A stretch of DNA of 30,000 nt. Source: Prorocentrum cordatum. Its lineage: Eukaryota > Sar > Dinophyceae > Prorocentrales > Prorocentraceae. The position numbers were made by a program, and so were the translations under genes. A model generated the notes under the pieces. The model was not told where the DNA came from, made no database searches, and worked only from the letters and a program-made list of their open reading frames with translations. The stretch is taken from the NCBI GenBank assembly GCA_963575745.1, contig CAUYUJ010008133.1, positions 1 through 30,000 of the forward strand, given 5' to 3'. Of the stretch, positions 1 through 7,159 are shown in pieces (the stretch's first letter is position 1; each line of letters begins with the position of its first letter).

Positions 1-48
1 CCTCCTCCTCCTCCTCCTCCTCCTCCTCCTTCTCCGCCTCCTCCCTCC
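1..48. repeat. (CCT)n microsatellite at the window edge
   Basis: Ten perfect CCT triplets are followed by an imperfect CCT/CCG tail. The tract continues beyond the left edge, so its full length is unknown. Confidence 0.9.
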
Positions 49-146
49 GGGAGAGTCGGCGGCGCTGCCCGGTGCGGTCTTGCCCAGGGGCTGATCTTGC
101 CCGGCTCGCACATTCGTCTGAAGCGCTGGCAACCCAGACCCCCTCG

Positions 147-167
147 CGTCGTGAAAAAAACACGACG
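147..167. repeat. Short hairpin, 7-bp stem with A7 loop
   Basis: CGTCGTG and CACGACG form a perfect 7-bp stem around seven A residues. It lies about 100 bp from a larger palindrome and may belong to the same folded unit. Nothing indicates a function. Confidence 0.5.
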
Positions 168-265
168 GGAGGTTTTTCGCTATTTTCGGCCTCTGGGGGC
201 CCTTACTGGCCCTCGGGACCGTCAAAAAACGACTCCGGACGAAAAGCCGGTCCCAGGGAATTGGT

Positions 266-317
266 CCAGACCGCTGGGGGTCGACGTCATGAAAAATTCA
301 TGACGTCGGGGGTCTGG
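266..317. repeat. Two-tier palindrome with CGACGTCATGAA arms
   Basis: The inner arms at 282-293 and 297-308 are 12 bp, perfectly complementary, and separated by AAA. A second perfect 7-bp pair, CCAGACC (266-272) and GGTCTGG (311-317), encloses them with a small asymmetric bulge. It could fold as a cruciform, or be the centre of a foldback element. The GACGTCAT half-sites resemble CRE/ATF sites but lie in a symmetric palindrome, so a regulatory role is only a guess. Confidence 0.75.
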
Positions 318-480
318 CAACAAAACCAAGGATGAAGAGCGGCTCCTTTTCAAAGCGGGCCTCTCGCCCCAGCATCGCGCACGGTCGCCCCAGGAACCTG
401 CAGCAGCAGCAGAAGGGATGGATGCTGTCTCATGTTCAAGGTGGGGCTCGCTTGAGACTTCCTCCTGGATCTTCAACATG

Positions 481-653
481 CAGTCGGGGCCCTGAAGAAG
501 GAACCCTTTTCGTTGGGGAGGGGCTCCGTGTTCCTGAATTGTTTCGCAGCTTGCCTCAGGTTTTCCATAGGTTTTCGATCGGAGATTGAAGTTTAACCTG
601 TGGAAAAAGGCCTCGTTCCTTATTTTGGGTTCCTTAGGTCAAGGCCCCGACTG
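481..653. mobile_element. MITE-like element, copy 1 (CAGTCGGGGCC termini)
   Basis: This 173-bp element starts CAGTCGGGGCC and ends GGCCCCGACTG. The two ends stay complementary, with a few mismatches, for about 26 bp, to GGAACCC inside. A second copy lies at 6214-6389. It has no coding capacity. Termini beginning CAGT next to a TA are typical of the IS630-Tc1-mariner superfamily. The right flank here is TA and the left flank is TG, which could be a TA duplication that has mutated once. The superfamily is an inference; the inverted termini and second copy are seen directly. Confidence 0.8.
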
Positions 654-852
654 TAGGGGAACAAAAAGTGACATAAGCATACGAACTCGGAGGTCCGCGC
701 GGACTTCTCGGATCGGCGCTGGACCCCCCTCTCTGGCGCGCGGAGCGCGCCAGGGGCGGCGCCGGAGGCGCCGCCAGGGGGCCCCAGCGCCGATCCGAGA
801 AATCCGCGCGGACCTCAGAGTTTTTATGTCTATGACACTTTTTGTTCCCCTA
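654..852. mobile_element. 199-bp foldback element with three-way-junction shape
   Basis: Arms of about 70 bp run inward from TA-GGGGAACAAAAAGTG at the left and CACTTTTTGTTCCCC-TA at the right and pair nearly throughout. The apex holds two side-by-side perfect hairpins, each with a 9-bp stem and a GGA loop: 733-753 (CTGGCGCGC stem) and 755-775 (GGCGGCGCC stem). A TA dinucleotide flanks both ends, as expected of a TA-target transposon. It begins on the base after the 481-653 element ends. It has no coding capacity and would be a non-autonomous foldback MITE. Confidence 0.8.
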
Positions 853-875
853 CTGGTGGCTCAGGTGGTTGTTCG

Positions 876-952
876 GGGTGCCACATGCGAACCCTACCCC
901 TGCCCCCCACGATTTCTGAGGGGGGTAGGGGTCGGGTTCGCACGTGGCACCC
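876..952. repeat. 77-bp hairpin with GGGTGCCAC termini
   Basis: Arms at about 876-908 and 920-952 pair with few mismatches around the loop ACGATTTCTGA. The left half (GCGAACCCTACCCC, then CCCCCCACGA, then TTCTGAGG) recurs in reverse complement at about 1681-1720, so it belongs to a dispersed hairpin family. It has no coding capacity. Confidence 0.75.
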
Positions 953-959
953 TAGTTGC

Positions 960-1350
960 TTTACCTGGCGGCGGTTTTATACCCAGTGGCTGTTTTACCC
1001 GGGGCTGTTTGACCTGGGGCGCCAGTGGCTACTTCAGCGGCTGTTTTGACCAGCGGCTATTTTACACGCGGGGCTGTTTGACCTGGAGGTGTTAGACCTC
1101 GGGCTGTTCTACACGGAGTTGTTTGACCCAGAGCTGTTCATCCCGGCGCTGTTTCACCCAGAGTTGTTTCACACGGTGACTGCTTGACCCAGTCGGTGTT
1201 AGTGTTTGGACCCGGTTGGTAGTCCTTGAGACTCTCCAGCCCCTGAGTCCCAGGCCGCACGGTCCAATCCGAATCCCCAGAACCCCCGCGCCCTGGGTTG
1301 TTTGACCCTGGCTGTTTGATCTGTTACCCAGGGCTGCTTCACCCGGGACT
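960..1350 (+). repeat. Degenerate minisatellite, about 17-bp unit (GGCTGTTTGACCC)
   Basis: The stretch is a long run of variants of GGGCTGTTTGACCCAG (CTGTTTTACCCGG, CTGTTTGACCTGG, TTGTTTGACCCAG, CTGTTTCACCCAG and others) with spacing drifting between about 13 and 24 bp. Similarity is clear by eye but no two neighbours are identical, so the array is old. It decays after about 1210 and shows clear units again at about 1295-1350. Confidence 0.7.
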
Positions 1351-1608
1351 GGTTGACGGGGCTGCTTCCCCTGAGGCTGTTTCCTCGGGGCGGCCCAAAA
1401 GAGGTTCCAGGTATTTGAACAGGGGTGGTGACAAAAAGTTAGTTGGCATTGGAGTATCTGCCAGGCCCGTGCGAAAGTGATTGGCCCTCATTGGCGGGCC
1501 TTGGCACCTCACCTCGAATTCGCGCAAATCATTAAGACCCCGGCAATCAAAGTTCATTGTGCGAACTATGTGTGGCGAATGCGTCATTGTAGCGAGCCAG
1601 ATGCACAT

Positions 1609-1698
1609 CCCACGATTTCTGAGGGGGAGGGTGGGGTTCACTTCGCTTGGGAGCTCTCGAACGAAGTGAACCCCACCCTCTCCCTCAGAACTCGTGGG
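1609..1698. repeat. 90-bp hairpin with CCCACGA termini
   Basis: Arms of 39 bp (1609-1647 and 1660-1698) pair with only a few mismatches around a 12-base loop. The shared stretch GAGGGTGGGGTTCACTTCG is perfect in both arms. The outer part repeats the ACGATTTCTGAGGGGG module of the 876-952 hairpin. This looks like a small foldback transposon relic. Confidence 0.75.
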
Positions 1699-1904
1699 GG
1701 GTAGGGGTAGGGTTCGCCTGTCAGCCCCTACTGTGGCTGTCCTATCCCGTCCGTCGGTCTTCTGATCCCGTCGGCGGCCCCCGAGAGAGTCGGGCCCCCG
1801 GCCGCGCCCGAGCCACGAGCCCGAATCCCAGCAGTCCGAGCCCCGCCCCACGAGCCCCCGGCCCCAGATCCCCACCACCCACCAAGCCACCCGAGGGGGA
1901 GGGG

Positions 1905-1974
1905 GAGGAGGAGGAGGAGGAGGAGGAGGAGGAGGAGGAGGAGGAGGAGGAGGAGGAGGACGACGAGGAGGAGC
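1905..1974 (+). repeat. (GGA)n microsatellite
   Basis: About 18 consecutive GGA triplets are followed by an imperfect CGA/GGA tail. The poly-Glu, poly-Ser and poly-Pro frames across it are simple consequences of the repeat, not genes. Confidence 0.9.
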
Positions 1975-2076
1975 AGCCCAACCCGAAGGCTCAGATTTGC
2001 CCTCGATTTCTGGTGTGGGGGGGAGGGTCCGGGAGCATCGACAAGAACACACGTGCAGCCCATACCCCCTCCCCCC

Positions 2077-2105
2077 CCAACCCGAGATTCGGGTCTTCGG
2101 GTTGG
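2077..2105. repeat. Short hairpin CCAACCCGA / TCGGGTTGG
   Basis: Nine-base arms pair perfectly around a loop of 11 bases. The surrounding C-run and G-rich flank can extend the pairing outward imperfectly. Confidence 0.5.
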
Positions 2106-2329
2106 GTTGGGGTGGTCTGGTAGGTCGTCAGATCCCGAGCTCCCGCGGCGACCATTTCAAAGAGCGCCGCGCGCGCGCGCGAGGCAGCTCTTCCCCCCCC
2201 CGCGCGCCGACCCAGCCGCCGAGCGGAGCGATCGGCCACTCGTCCTGTCTAGACGGCGCGGAGCTCTGGAACCTGTATCGTCCGCAGGGAGGTTTGAGGA
2301 GCCCGCAGTAGTCCTTCCAGGAAACGCTT

Positions 2330-3190
2330 AAGGGTCCCCTGAGATCTTCGGGAGCTCGTCGGGGTCATTACGAACATCTGGCGATGTTTTTGGGACATCC
2401 TGAGGAATCCACTGCTCTCTTGCGGACCCTGCGGGCCCTCTCGGGGCAATCTTGGAAGGCATCGATCAAAGGAGGGGTTCCTGAATTCACCTTGCCCCAT
2501 CTGGAGCTCCAGAAGCCTTGGGGCCTTCTTGTGGCATCCTTGGGGCGCTCCTTGACGCTCTTGGTGCCGTCTCGGGGTCCTCTTGGGCCCCAGGAGCATG
2601 GACCTTCTTTGAGCCATCTTCAGGCCTCAAGAGTCCAGAAGCGAAAAGGCACGGGAGGCAGCACACATCGATTTCTCACCGGTTTCGACATGATTTGGGC
2701 ATCTTGGGGGCCTCCTTCGGAGTTCATAAGTACCTCAAGGATGCTCCCCGTATGCAGGAATCTTTGAACAACGATGTTCCAACATTTTGCCGCTGAGCGA
2801 AGGGGGGGTCCTCAGTTACGCCGTGCCCTCTTGAGCCCCAATAGTCGCCTCCTGGGGCGCTCCTGGGGCGCTCTTGGGGCGCTCTTGGGGCGTTCTTGGG
2901 ACTCTTGGAGCCATCTTCAGGCCCCGGAAGCCCATCAGAAGCAACGGGCGACAATGCACAAATCATTTGGCTTCCTAGGGTTTTTTGGCAGGGCTCGGAC
3001 CTCTCGGGAGCATCCCTGGACCTCTCCGGGAGCATCCCTGGGAGGCCACTTCCTCTTGGAGGCATCGCGGAGGCAATCTTGAGCCATCTGGGGGAACAAA
3101 AATCTTGAGCCATCTGGGAAGATCATAGGCCATCTTGGAGGCCATTTTGAGCTCTCCGGGCCATCTTGGAGCATCCTTGGCGCTCCGACC
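2330..3190 (+). repeat. Degenerate interspersed repeat, TCTTGGAGCC type
   Basis: Some 860 bp are composed of diverged variants of CTTGGGGCGCTC, TCTTGGAGCCATCTTGAGG and GGGAGCATCCCTGG. At 2848-2905 the unit is clean, with five near-identical 11-bp units of the CTCCTGGGGCG type. The same family recurs at 8530-8950 (opposite strand), 25500-25720 and 29630-29760. Open frames in it are short, low in complexity and mutually overlapping, so I call no gene. Confidence 0.65.
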
Positions 3191-3319
3191 GCTGGTGCCG
3201 CACCCTTCCGCCAGGCCCAGGCGGAGGGTCTTCCCCTGATTTGGGCGGGTGAACCCATCCAATCAGCAACCGGGCACGGCATCGTAGTGCCCGGTCTCCA
3301 AGCGCCTGTGAGGCCGAAG

Positions 3320-3358
3320 ATGGGCGTCAAGACCGCCCAGATGGCGGGCAAGGTGAAG
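3320..3358 (+). CDS. Candidate first coding exon (13 codons), unknown protein
   Basis: An ATG in a good eukaryotic context (CCGAAGATGG) opens a frame reading MGVKTAQMAGKVK and is followed at once by a splice-donor-like GTACAG after AAG. Codons are GC-ending and the composition (Lys, Val, Ala, Gln) looks like a protein start rather than the repeats on either side. Reading on without splicing gives only five more codons before a stop. No second exon was identified, the function is unknown, and a chance match cannot be excluded. Confidence 0.22.
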
Positions 3359-3359
3359 G

Positions 3360-3525
3360 TACAGTGCCGTTTTTAATACCTACATGCTCCGCGTGCGGAT
3401 CATGTATTCAAAGTGCAGAGATTTAGTAATTAAAACAACGATGAGTTCATGCATACATGTATTCATACATTAATCATGTTTTAAAAACCATGTATGCTTA
3501 AGAATCCTGTGTATTAAAAGCTCCC
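3360..3525. other. AT-rich island without a gene
   Basis: This stretch is clearly richer in A+T than its GC-rich surroundings and holds several overlapping CATG/TACATG words. GCATACATG (3451-3459) pairs perfectly with CATGTATGC (3489-3497). It could be an intron, a transposon remnant or a matrix-attachment-like segment; the sequence does not decide. Confidence 0.4.
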
Positions 3526-3919
3526 CGCAACATCCGTCCAGGTGGTCACGTAGGAAGGACATCGGCGCTGCCGAGTTGAGGCAGCCCAGGGGCTACGAGA
3601 CGGGCCGAGGTGGGAACGGTGCCCCTCCGGGCAGCCCTGGAGAGGTCAAGATCAAGAACAGCCAGTTGGCTTTTCAGTGATGTTCGGCTTCCTCGCTTTT
3701 TCACTCTCGATGGGCTCCTGAGGCCGCCAGGCTGCTCCAAGAATGCCCAAGAGGGTCTCAGGAGGGGCTCTGGACGAGCCCACGACAGCCCCCGAGTCAC
3801 CCAGCACGCTACCGCGGCGGGACTACGAGGGCCCGAAGGGGGCCTCAGGACCGCCCCCACGCTGCGAGCGAGGCCAAGGCGGTCCAGCCGCTGCTGGCGC
3901 CCAGTGGGGCCCAGGACGG

Positions 3920-4105
3920 CCCCGGGAGGGCTCGGAGGGCGCCAGGAGGCGCAGAGAGAGCTTCAACTGGGAGGAGGGCGCCAGGAGCCCCAGGATCCTC
4001 CTGGCGCCTCGGGCGCCCCTTGGAGTCCCGACCCTCCTGGCGCCTCTTGGAGTCCCCGGGGGGGGAGGAGGAGCCCTCGGAGAGGGCGCCAGGAGGCGCA
4101 GAGCG
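3920..4105. repeat. GC-rich direct and inverted repeats (GGGCGCCAGGAGGCGCAGAG)
   Basis: GGCGCCAGGAGGCGCAGAG occurs near 3928 and again near 4085. Reverse-complement copies of its core, CTCCTGGCGCC, lie between at about 3989 and 4032, so the segment can fold back. No gene is supported. Confidence 0.5.
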
Positions 4106-4149
4106 CCAACAGACACCCGAACACCATCCCAAAAGGTCTCACAGGAGTC

Positions 4150-4272
4150 CTCATGCTGCTGCTCTGGTCTGCCTGCCGTGCTGGTCTGTCGCACTGATAC
4201 GCCGTGCTGGGCTGCCATGCTGGTCTGCCCTGCCCCTACTCGTCTGTCGGTCTGGTCTGCCGTGCTGCTCAC
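4150..4272 (+). repeat. Minisatellite of CTGCCGTGCTGGT type
   Basis: The sequence consists of variants of a 13-bp unit, CTGCCGTGCTGGT (CTGTCG, GGGCTGCCATG, CTGCCCTG forms). The same unit builds 5600-5830. Every frame gives Cys/Leu/Val-rich low-complexity peptide, so it is not coding. Confidence 0.7.
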
Positions 4273-4290
4273 GAAAGCGAAAGCGAAAGT

Positions 4291-4310
4291 CGGAGCCTTA
4301 AAGGCTCAAG
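4291..4310 (+). other. Palindrome resembling the dinoflagellate spliced leader 3' end
   Basis: GAGCCTTAAAGGCTC is a perfect palindrome (7-bp arms around one base) followed by AAG. The 3' end GGCTCAAG equals the last eight bases of the conserved dinoflagellate spliced leader, and AGCC lies at the matching upstream place. The middle differs (TTAAA against ATTTT) and no GT donor follows directly, so this is not a working spliced-leader gene. The palindrome itself may explain much of the similarity. Confidence 0.25.
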
Positions 4311-4559
4311 GGAGTACCCACCACTACACACGGGGAAACCACCGCGGCCAGGGGACGGCGGAGGCGGGCCAGCCGAGCGCGCGACTTGGGCCCCACACGC
4401 TCCACGCCGAGCCCCCCCCCCTTCCGAACAGCTCCTCGAAGACCCCTCGGACCCGAGTTGAACTCAACGGGAAATCAAAATCAGGCGAGCCGCAAACGTG
4501 CACACTGACAGGGACAGGATGCCTGGCTAGAGCATACACGAGAGGACAAGCAACGCGCT

Positions 4560-5222
4560 TCAACGGCCTCGAAGCAACTCCTTGTAAGTGGCGTCATTAT
4601 TTATCCAAAGGTCTGCGGCCGAGCCCTGCTTATGGAACACGAACAGCTGCGTGACCGCGTGGACGGCCTCGACAGTGCCCATGGCCCGCAGGAGCCCGAA
4701 TGAGGCGTCGCTGAGGCGCAAGGGCGCGCTGGCCTGCCAATGGAACACCTGCACGAGGTCGAAGAAAGCATGCCGCGTGCGAACACCTCCCTCGGCTGGT
4801 CTCGACAACGAGGCGGCGGGAACCTGCTCACCGCCTCTGACAGAGCCCGCGGCCCGCTCTGGTCCCGCGCCGCGGGGAGTGCAGACTCCCGAGGGCACGG
4901 GGGCCGGAGACCGTGCCACGTCGCGCTCGCGGGCCTTCGCAGCTGCCGTCCCCCTCGAAGACGCTGGAGAAGCCGAGACGCGTGGCGGCGCCGGATCCTC
5001 CTCCATGGGCGTCGAGTGCTGGACCTCCGCCCAGCCGCCCGCGGGCGCGCCACCAGCCGCCGCAGCGGCCCTCGCGCCAGGGCCCCCAGCGCCAGCCGCA
5101 CCGACACGAGGAGCGCCTCGGTCTGCCCCCGGGCGGCGGGGCCGCGGCCGCCCGAGGAGCCCGAGCCCCTGCCTCGCCCCAGCGCCTCCGCCAGCGCCGC
5201 GCCTGCAAGCGTAGGCCGGCAC
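4560..5222 (-). CDS. Hypothetical protein or terminal exon, unrecognised
   Basis: An open minus-strand frame of about 220 codons ends at a stop at 4560. The first ~145 residues are Ala/Gly/Pro/Arg-rich and could be noise of GC-rich DNA. The last ~70, from HAFFDLVQVFHWQAS through TQLFVFHKQG to the C-terminal ELLRGR, have mixed hydrophobic and polar composition with Trp, Phe, His and Asn, as a real globular domain would. The frame does not begin with ATG (the 5222 codon is GTG), and TTGCAG just inside would serve as a splice acceptor, so it is more likely a last exon than a whole gene. Its VFHK core faintly recalls the FKVHK of the 20739-22082 frame. I do not recognise the family. Confidence 0.35.
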   Translation of the reverse strand: MPAYACRRGAGGGAGARQGLGLLGRPRPRRPGADRGAPRVGAAGAGGPGARAAAAAGGAPAGGWAEVQHSTPMEEDPAPPRVSASPASSRGTAAAKARERDVARSPAPVPSGVCTPRGAGPERAAGSVRGGEQVPAASLSRPAEGGVRTRHAFFDLVQVFHWQASAPLRLSDASFGLLRAMGTVEAVHAVTQLFVFHKQGSAADLWINNDATYKELLRGR

Positions 5223-5599
5223 CCCCGGGTGCTCCAGGGCGCCGGCGGCGGGGAGCAGCGGCTGTCAGCGAGCGGAGAGCGGTATATAATAAACGGGGAG
5301 GTGTCCCCGACGGGGAAGAAGTTTCTTTCCTACCGTTCTTCGCCCGTTGAGACTGGGCTGCCCGCGCCTGCGCCCTCATGGCCCGAGCCCGGCGCTCGGC
5401 CGCCGAGCGCCGTGGGCGCGCTGGCGCGCCGGCGGCGAGCCCGGGCTGGGCCGCCATCCCGCGCCGCGGAGGGGCGAAGCCGCGGAGGGAGGGAGGAGGC
5501 CCGCGGGGGGGCGGCCGCCGCGGGCCGCCCAGCGCGGACTCGCAAGCCTTCGCGCCAGGCGGCGGCCAGAGCCGAGTTGGCGCTCGAGCCAGAATGGCT

Positions 5600-5835
5600 A
5601 CGGACGCCGTGCTGCTCGTGTGCTGGTCTGCCGTGCTGGGCTGCCGTGCTTTCATGCGGTGCTGGTCTGCCGCGCTAGTGCGGCGAGCTGGTCTGGCGTG
5701 GTCCCTACGCGTCTGCCGTGCTGGTCTGCTGTGCTGCTGCAGTCGTGCGGCTGCACCGTGTACGTAGACCAACCCGACAGACAAGCACGGCAGACCAGGG
5801 AAGCAGGAGCACGGCAGACCAGCATGCACTCCTTG
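5600..5835. repeat. CTGCCGTGCTGGT minisatellite with inverted units
   Basis: The plus strand carries variants of GGTCTGCCGTGCT up to about 5740. After a short unique stretch the unit switches strand, and AGCACGGCAGACC appears twice at about 5785-5825. The two halves can pair as a large imperfect hairpin. This is the same unit as at 4150-4272. Confidence 0.7.
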
Positions 5836-5876
5836 CACCTGCCTTGTGCTTGTTCTCTCGCTCCTCTGTCCGTCTG

Positions 5877-5946
5877 CTCGTCTATCTCGTCCGCGCTGTG
5901 TCTCGGCCTCTCACTCGTCTATCTCGTCAGCGCTGTGTCTCCGCCT
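5877..5946 (+). repeat. Two-copy 37-bp tandem repeat
   Basis: CTCGTCTATCTCGTC followed by CGCTGTGTCTC and GCCT occurs at 5877-5909 and 5914-5946 with two or three substitutions. It continues the CTG/CGTC-rich character of the preceding minisatellite. Confidence 0.65.
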
Positions 5947-6213
5947 GGTGCCCCGTTCACTCGAGTATCATGGCTCCCGGCGGGAGAAGAAGGGGGCTGG
6001 AAGAGAAATGACGCTTGTCCACCTACGCCCTAAAGAGCCGGTGGGATTCGACTTTTCCCCGCCGTCCCTGTGAAATGATACCCTGCGGGCCACACGCGCG
6101 GATCCCCCCGCGCGCGCGCGCGTCGGCATCTTTCAAGCACCATCAGCTCCTGCAGCACGTCGACGCGATTCGCCTCCAACCGCGCAGGGGCTCCAGCGAG
6201 GCCCCCTCGTCCA

Positions 6214-6389
6214 CAGTCGGGGCCCTGAGGAAGGAACCCTTTTGGTTGGGGAGGGGCTCCGCGTTCTTTGAGTGTTTCACAGTCTGCCTCAGGTTTTCCT
6301 TATGTATTCGATCGGAAGTCGAAGTTTAACTTATGGGAAACAGGGGCCTCGTTCCTTATTTAGGGTTCCTTGGGTCAACGCCCCGACTG
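6214..6389. mobile_element. MITE-like element, copy 2 (CAGTCGGGGCC termini)
   Basis: This 176-bp copy matches 481-653 along its whole length and in the same orientation, with scattered substitutions and small indels. Landmarks in both are GAAGGAACCCTTTT, GTTGGGGAGGGGCTCCG, TCGATCGGA and the terminal CCCCGACTGTA. The inverted ends CAGTCGGGGCC and GCCCCGACTG are kept. TA follows the right end, as in copy 1, and CA precedes the left end. Its right end lies about 540 bp upstream of the methyltransferase start codon. Confidence 0.8.
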
Positions 6390-6464
6390 TATCGTGCATG
6401 TCCCCACTTCGTGACACATGCAACTGCCTCGCTGCCCGAGCCCAGGGTCTCTGCATCGGGCCCG

Positions 6465-6745
6465 GCTGGCCGGGGGGGGGGGGGAGGCTGCGTGCGCTCG
6501 GCGGCCGGAGGCTGAAGTATCAGGCGGCGGCTCGCGCGCCTTTTCCCCCCCCCCTCCCTCCCCCCCCCCCTCCAGAGTCTTCCCCTCCCCCCTCCCCTCC
6601 CCATCCCCTCCCCCCCCCCTCTCCCCCTTCCAGAGTCTTCCCCTCCCCCTCCCCTCCCCCTCCCCCCCCTCTCCCCCCTCCAGAGTCTTCCCCTCCCCCT
6701 CCCCTCCCCCTCCCCTCCCCCCCCCCCCCCCCCCCCCCTCTCCAG
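6465..6745. repeat. Poly-G run and polypyrimidine minisatellite
   Basis: A run of about 12 G near 6471-6483 is followed from about 6540 by nearly pure C/T sequence. Three copies of CCAGAGTCTTCCCCTCCCC (near 6571, 6629 and 6679) define a repeat of about 50-58 bp, ending in a long C run (about 6717-6737). The opposite strand has many G-quadruplex-capable runs, and the purine/pyrimidine asymmetry could form H-DNA. The poly-Pro and poly-Gly frames across it are not genes. It lies about 190 bp upstream of the methyltransferase start. Confidence 0.8.
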
Positions 6746-6932
6746 GGCCCTGGCGCGGAAAACCACCCTGCGGGCCGAGCGCCGCGCCCGCCGAGGGCGC
6801 GGCCGCCCCATGCGCAGCCGCGCCTGCCGGGCGCGCCTCGCCTGCCGGGCGCGCCTCCGCGGGCCCGTGGCCGCGGCCCCGCCGCCCGCCGGGGGGGGGC
6901 TCGGCGCGGGCGGAGGCCGGCGGCCGGCGCCG

Positions 6933-6992
6933 ATGGCGGCGGAGTCGCACTACGCCGCCGTGGTCGCCGTGTACGAGACGGCGCGTCGGAGG
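6933..6992 (+). CDS. Methyltransferase gene, exon 1 (predicted)
   Basis: ATG in the context GCCGATGGCGG opens MAAESHYAAVVAVYETARRR and is followed directly by GTCTCT, a usable GT donor, after an AGG codon. The phase is 0 and fits the acceptor CTCTCCCAG before the GCG codon at 7687, so the two exons join without frameshift to read YETARRRAWCYKEDGDF. The downstream open frame has no ATG before its conserved part, so an upstream start exon is needed and this is the best candidate. An in-frame ATG at 6810 would add an Arg/Ala-rich N-terminus that could be a targeting peptide. The splice model is an inference; transcript data would decide. Confidence 0.55.
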
Positions 6993-7045
6993 GTCTCTGC
7001 CAGCCTCGAGCTTGTCCCTGCCCCCGAGATTGACGCGCCAGAAGG

Positions 7046-7104
7046 CGATGACAATCTCAGGGCTTCGCCCTCAAAAAGGAGGGGAATCCCTGAGATTGGC
7101 ATCG
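7046..7104. repeat. Hairpin in the predicted intron
   Basis: Arms CGATGACAATCTCAGGG (7046-7062) and CCCTGAGATTGGCATCG (7088-7104) pair at 16 of 17 positions around a 25-base loop. A diverged partial copy of the arm, GAGATTGACGCG, lies just upstream at about 7026. Confidence 0.7.
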
Positions 7105-7159
7105 TGATGAGGAGATGCCCAGCATAGGGATAGGGATATGTTCCAGGCTGGTAAGGTCT

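Noticed and set aside
1339-2123. Frames with poly-Pro, poly-Leu, poly-Ser or poly-Glu
   Set aside because: Driven by the GGA microsatellite and GC-rich flanks; no domain outside the repeat.
5281-5300. TATA-like box TATATAATAA in either orientation
   Set aside because: Dinoflagellate promoters are not known to use canonical TATA boxes, and no reliable start codon lies at a suitable distance; it could be chance in a short AT pocket.
6272-7107. Pro-rich proteins on the plus strand and Gly/Arg-rich proteins on the minus strand
   Set aside because: They arise from the C/T-rich tract; only the short 6933-6992 part has protein-like composition and a fitting splice donor.
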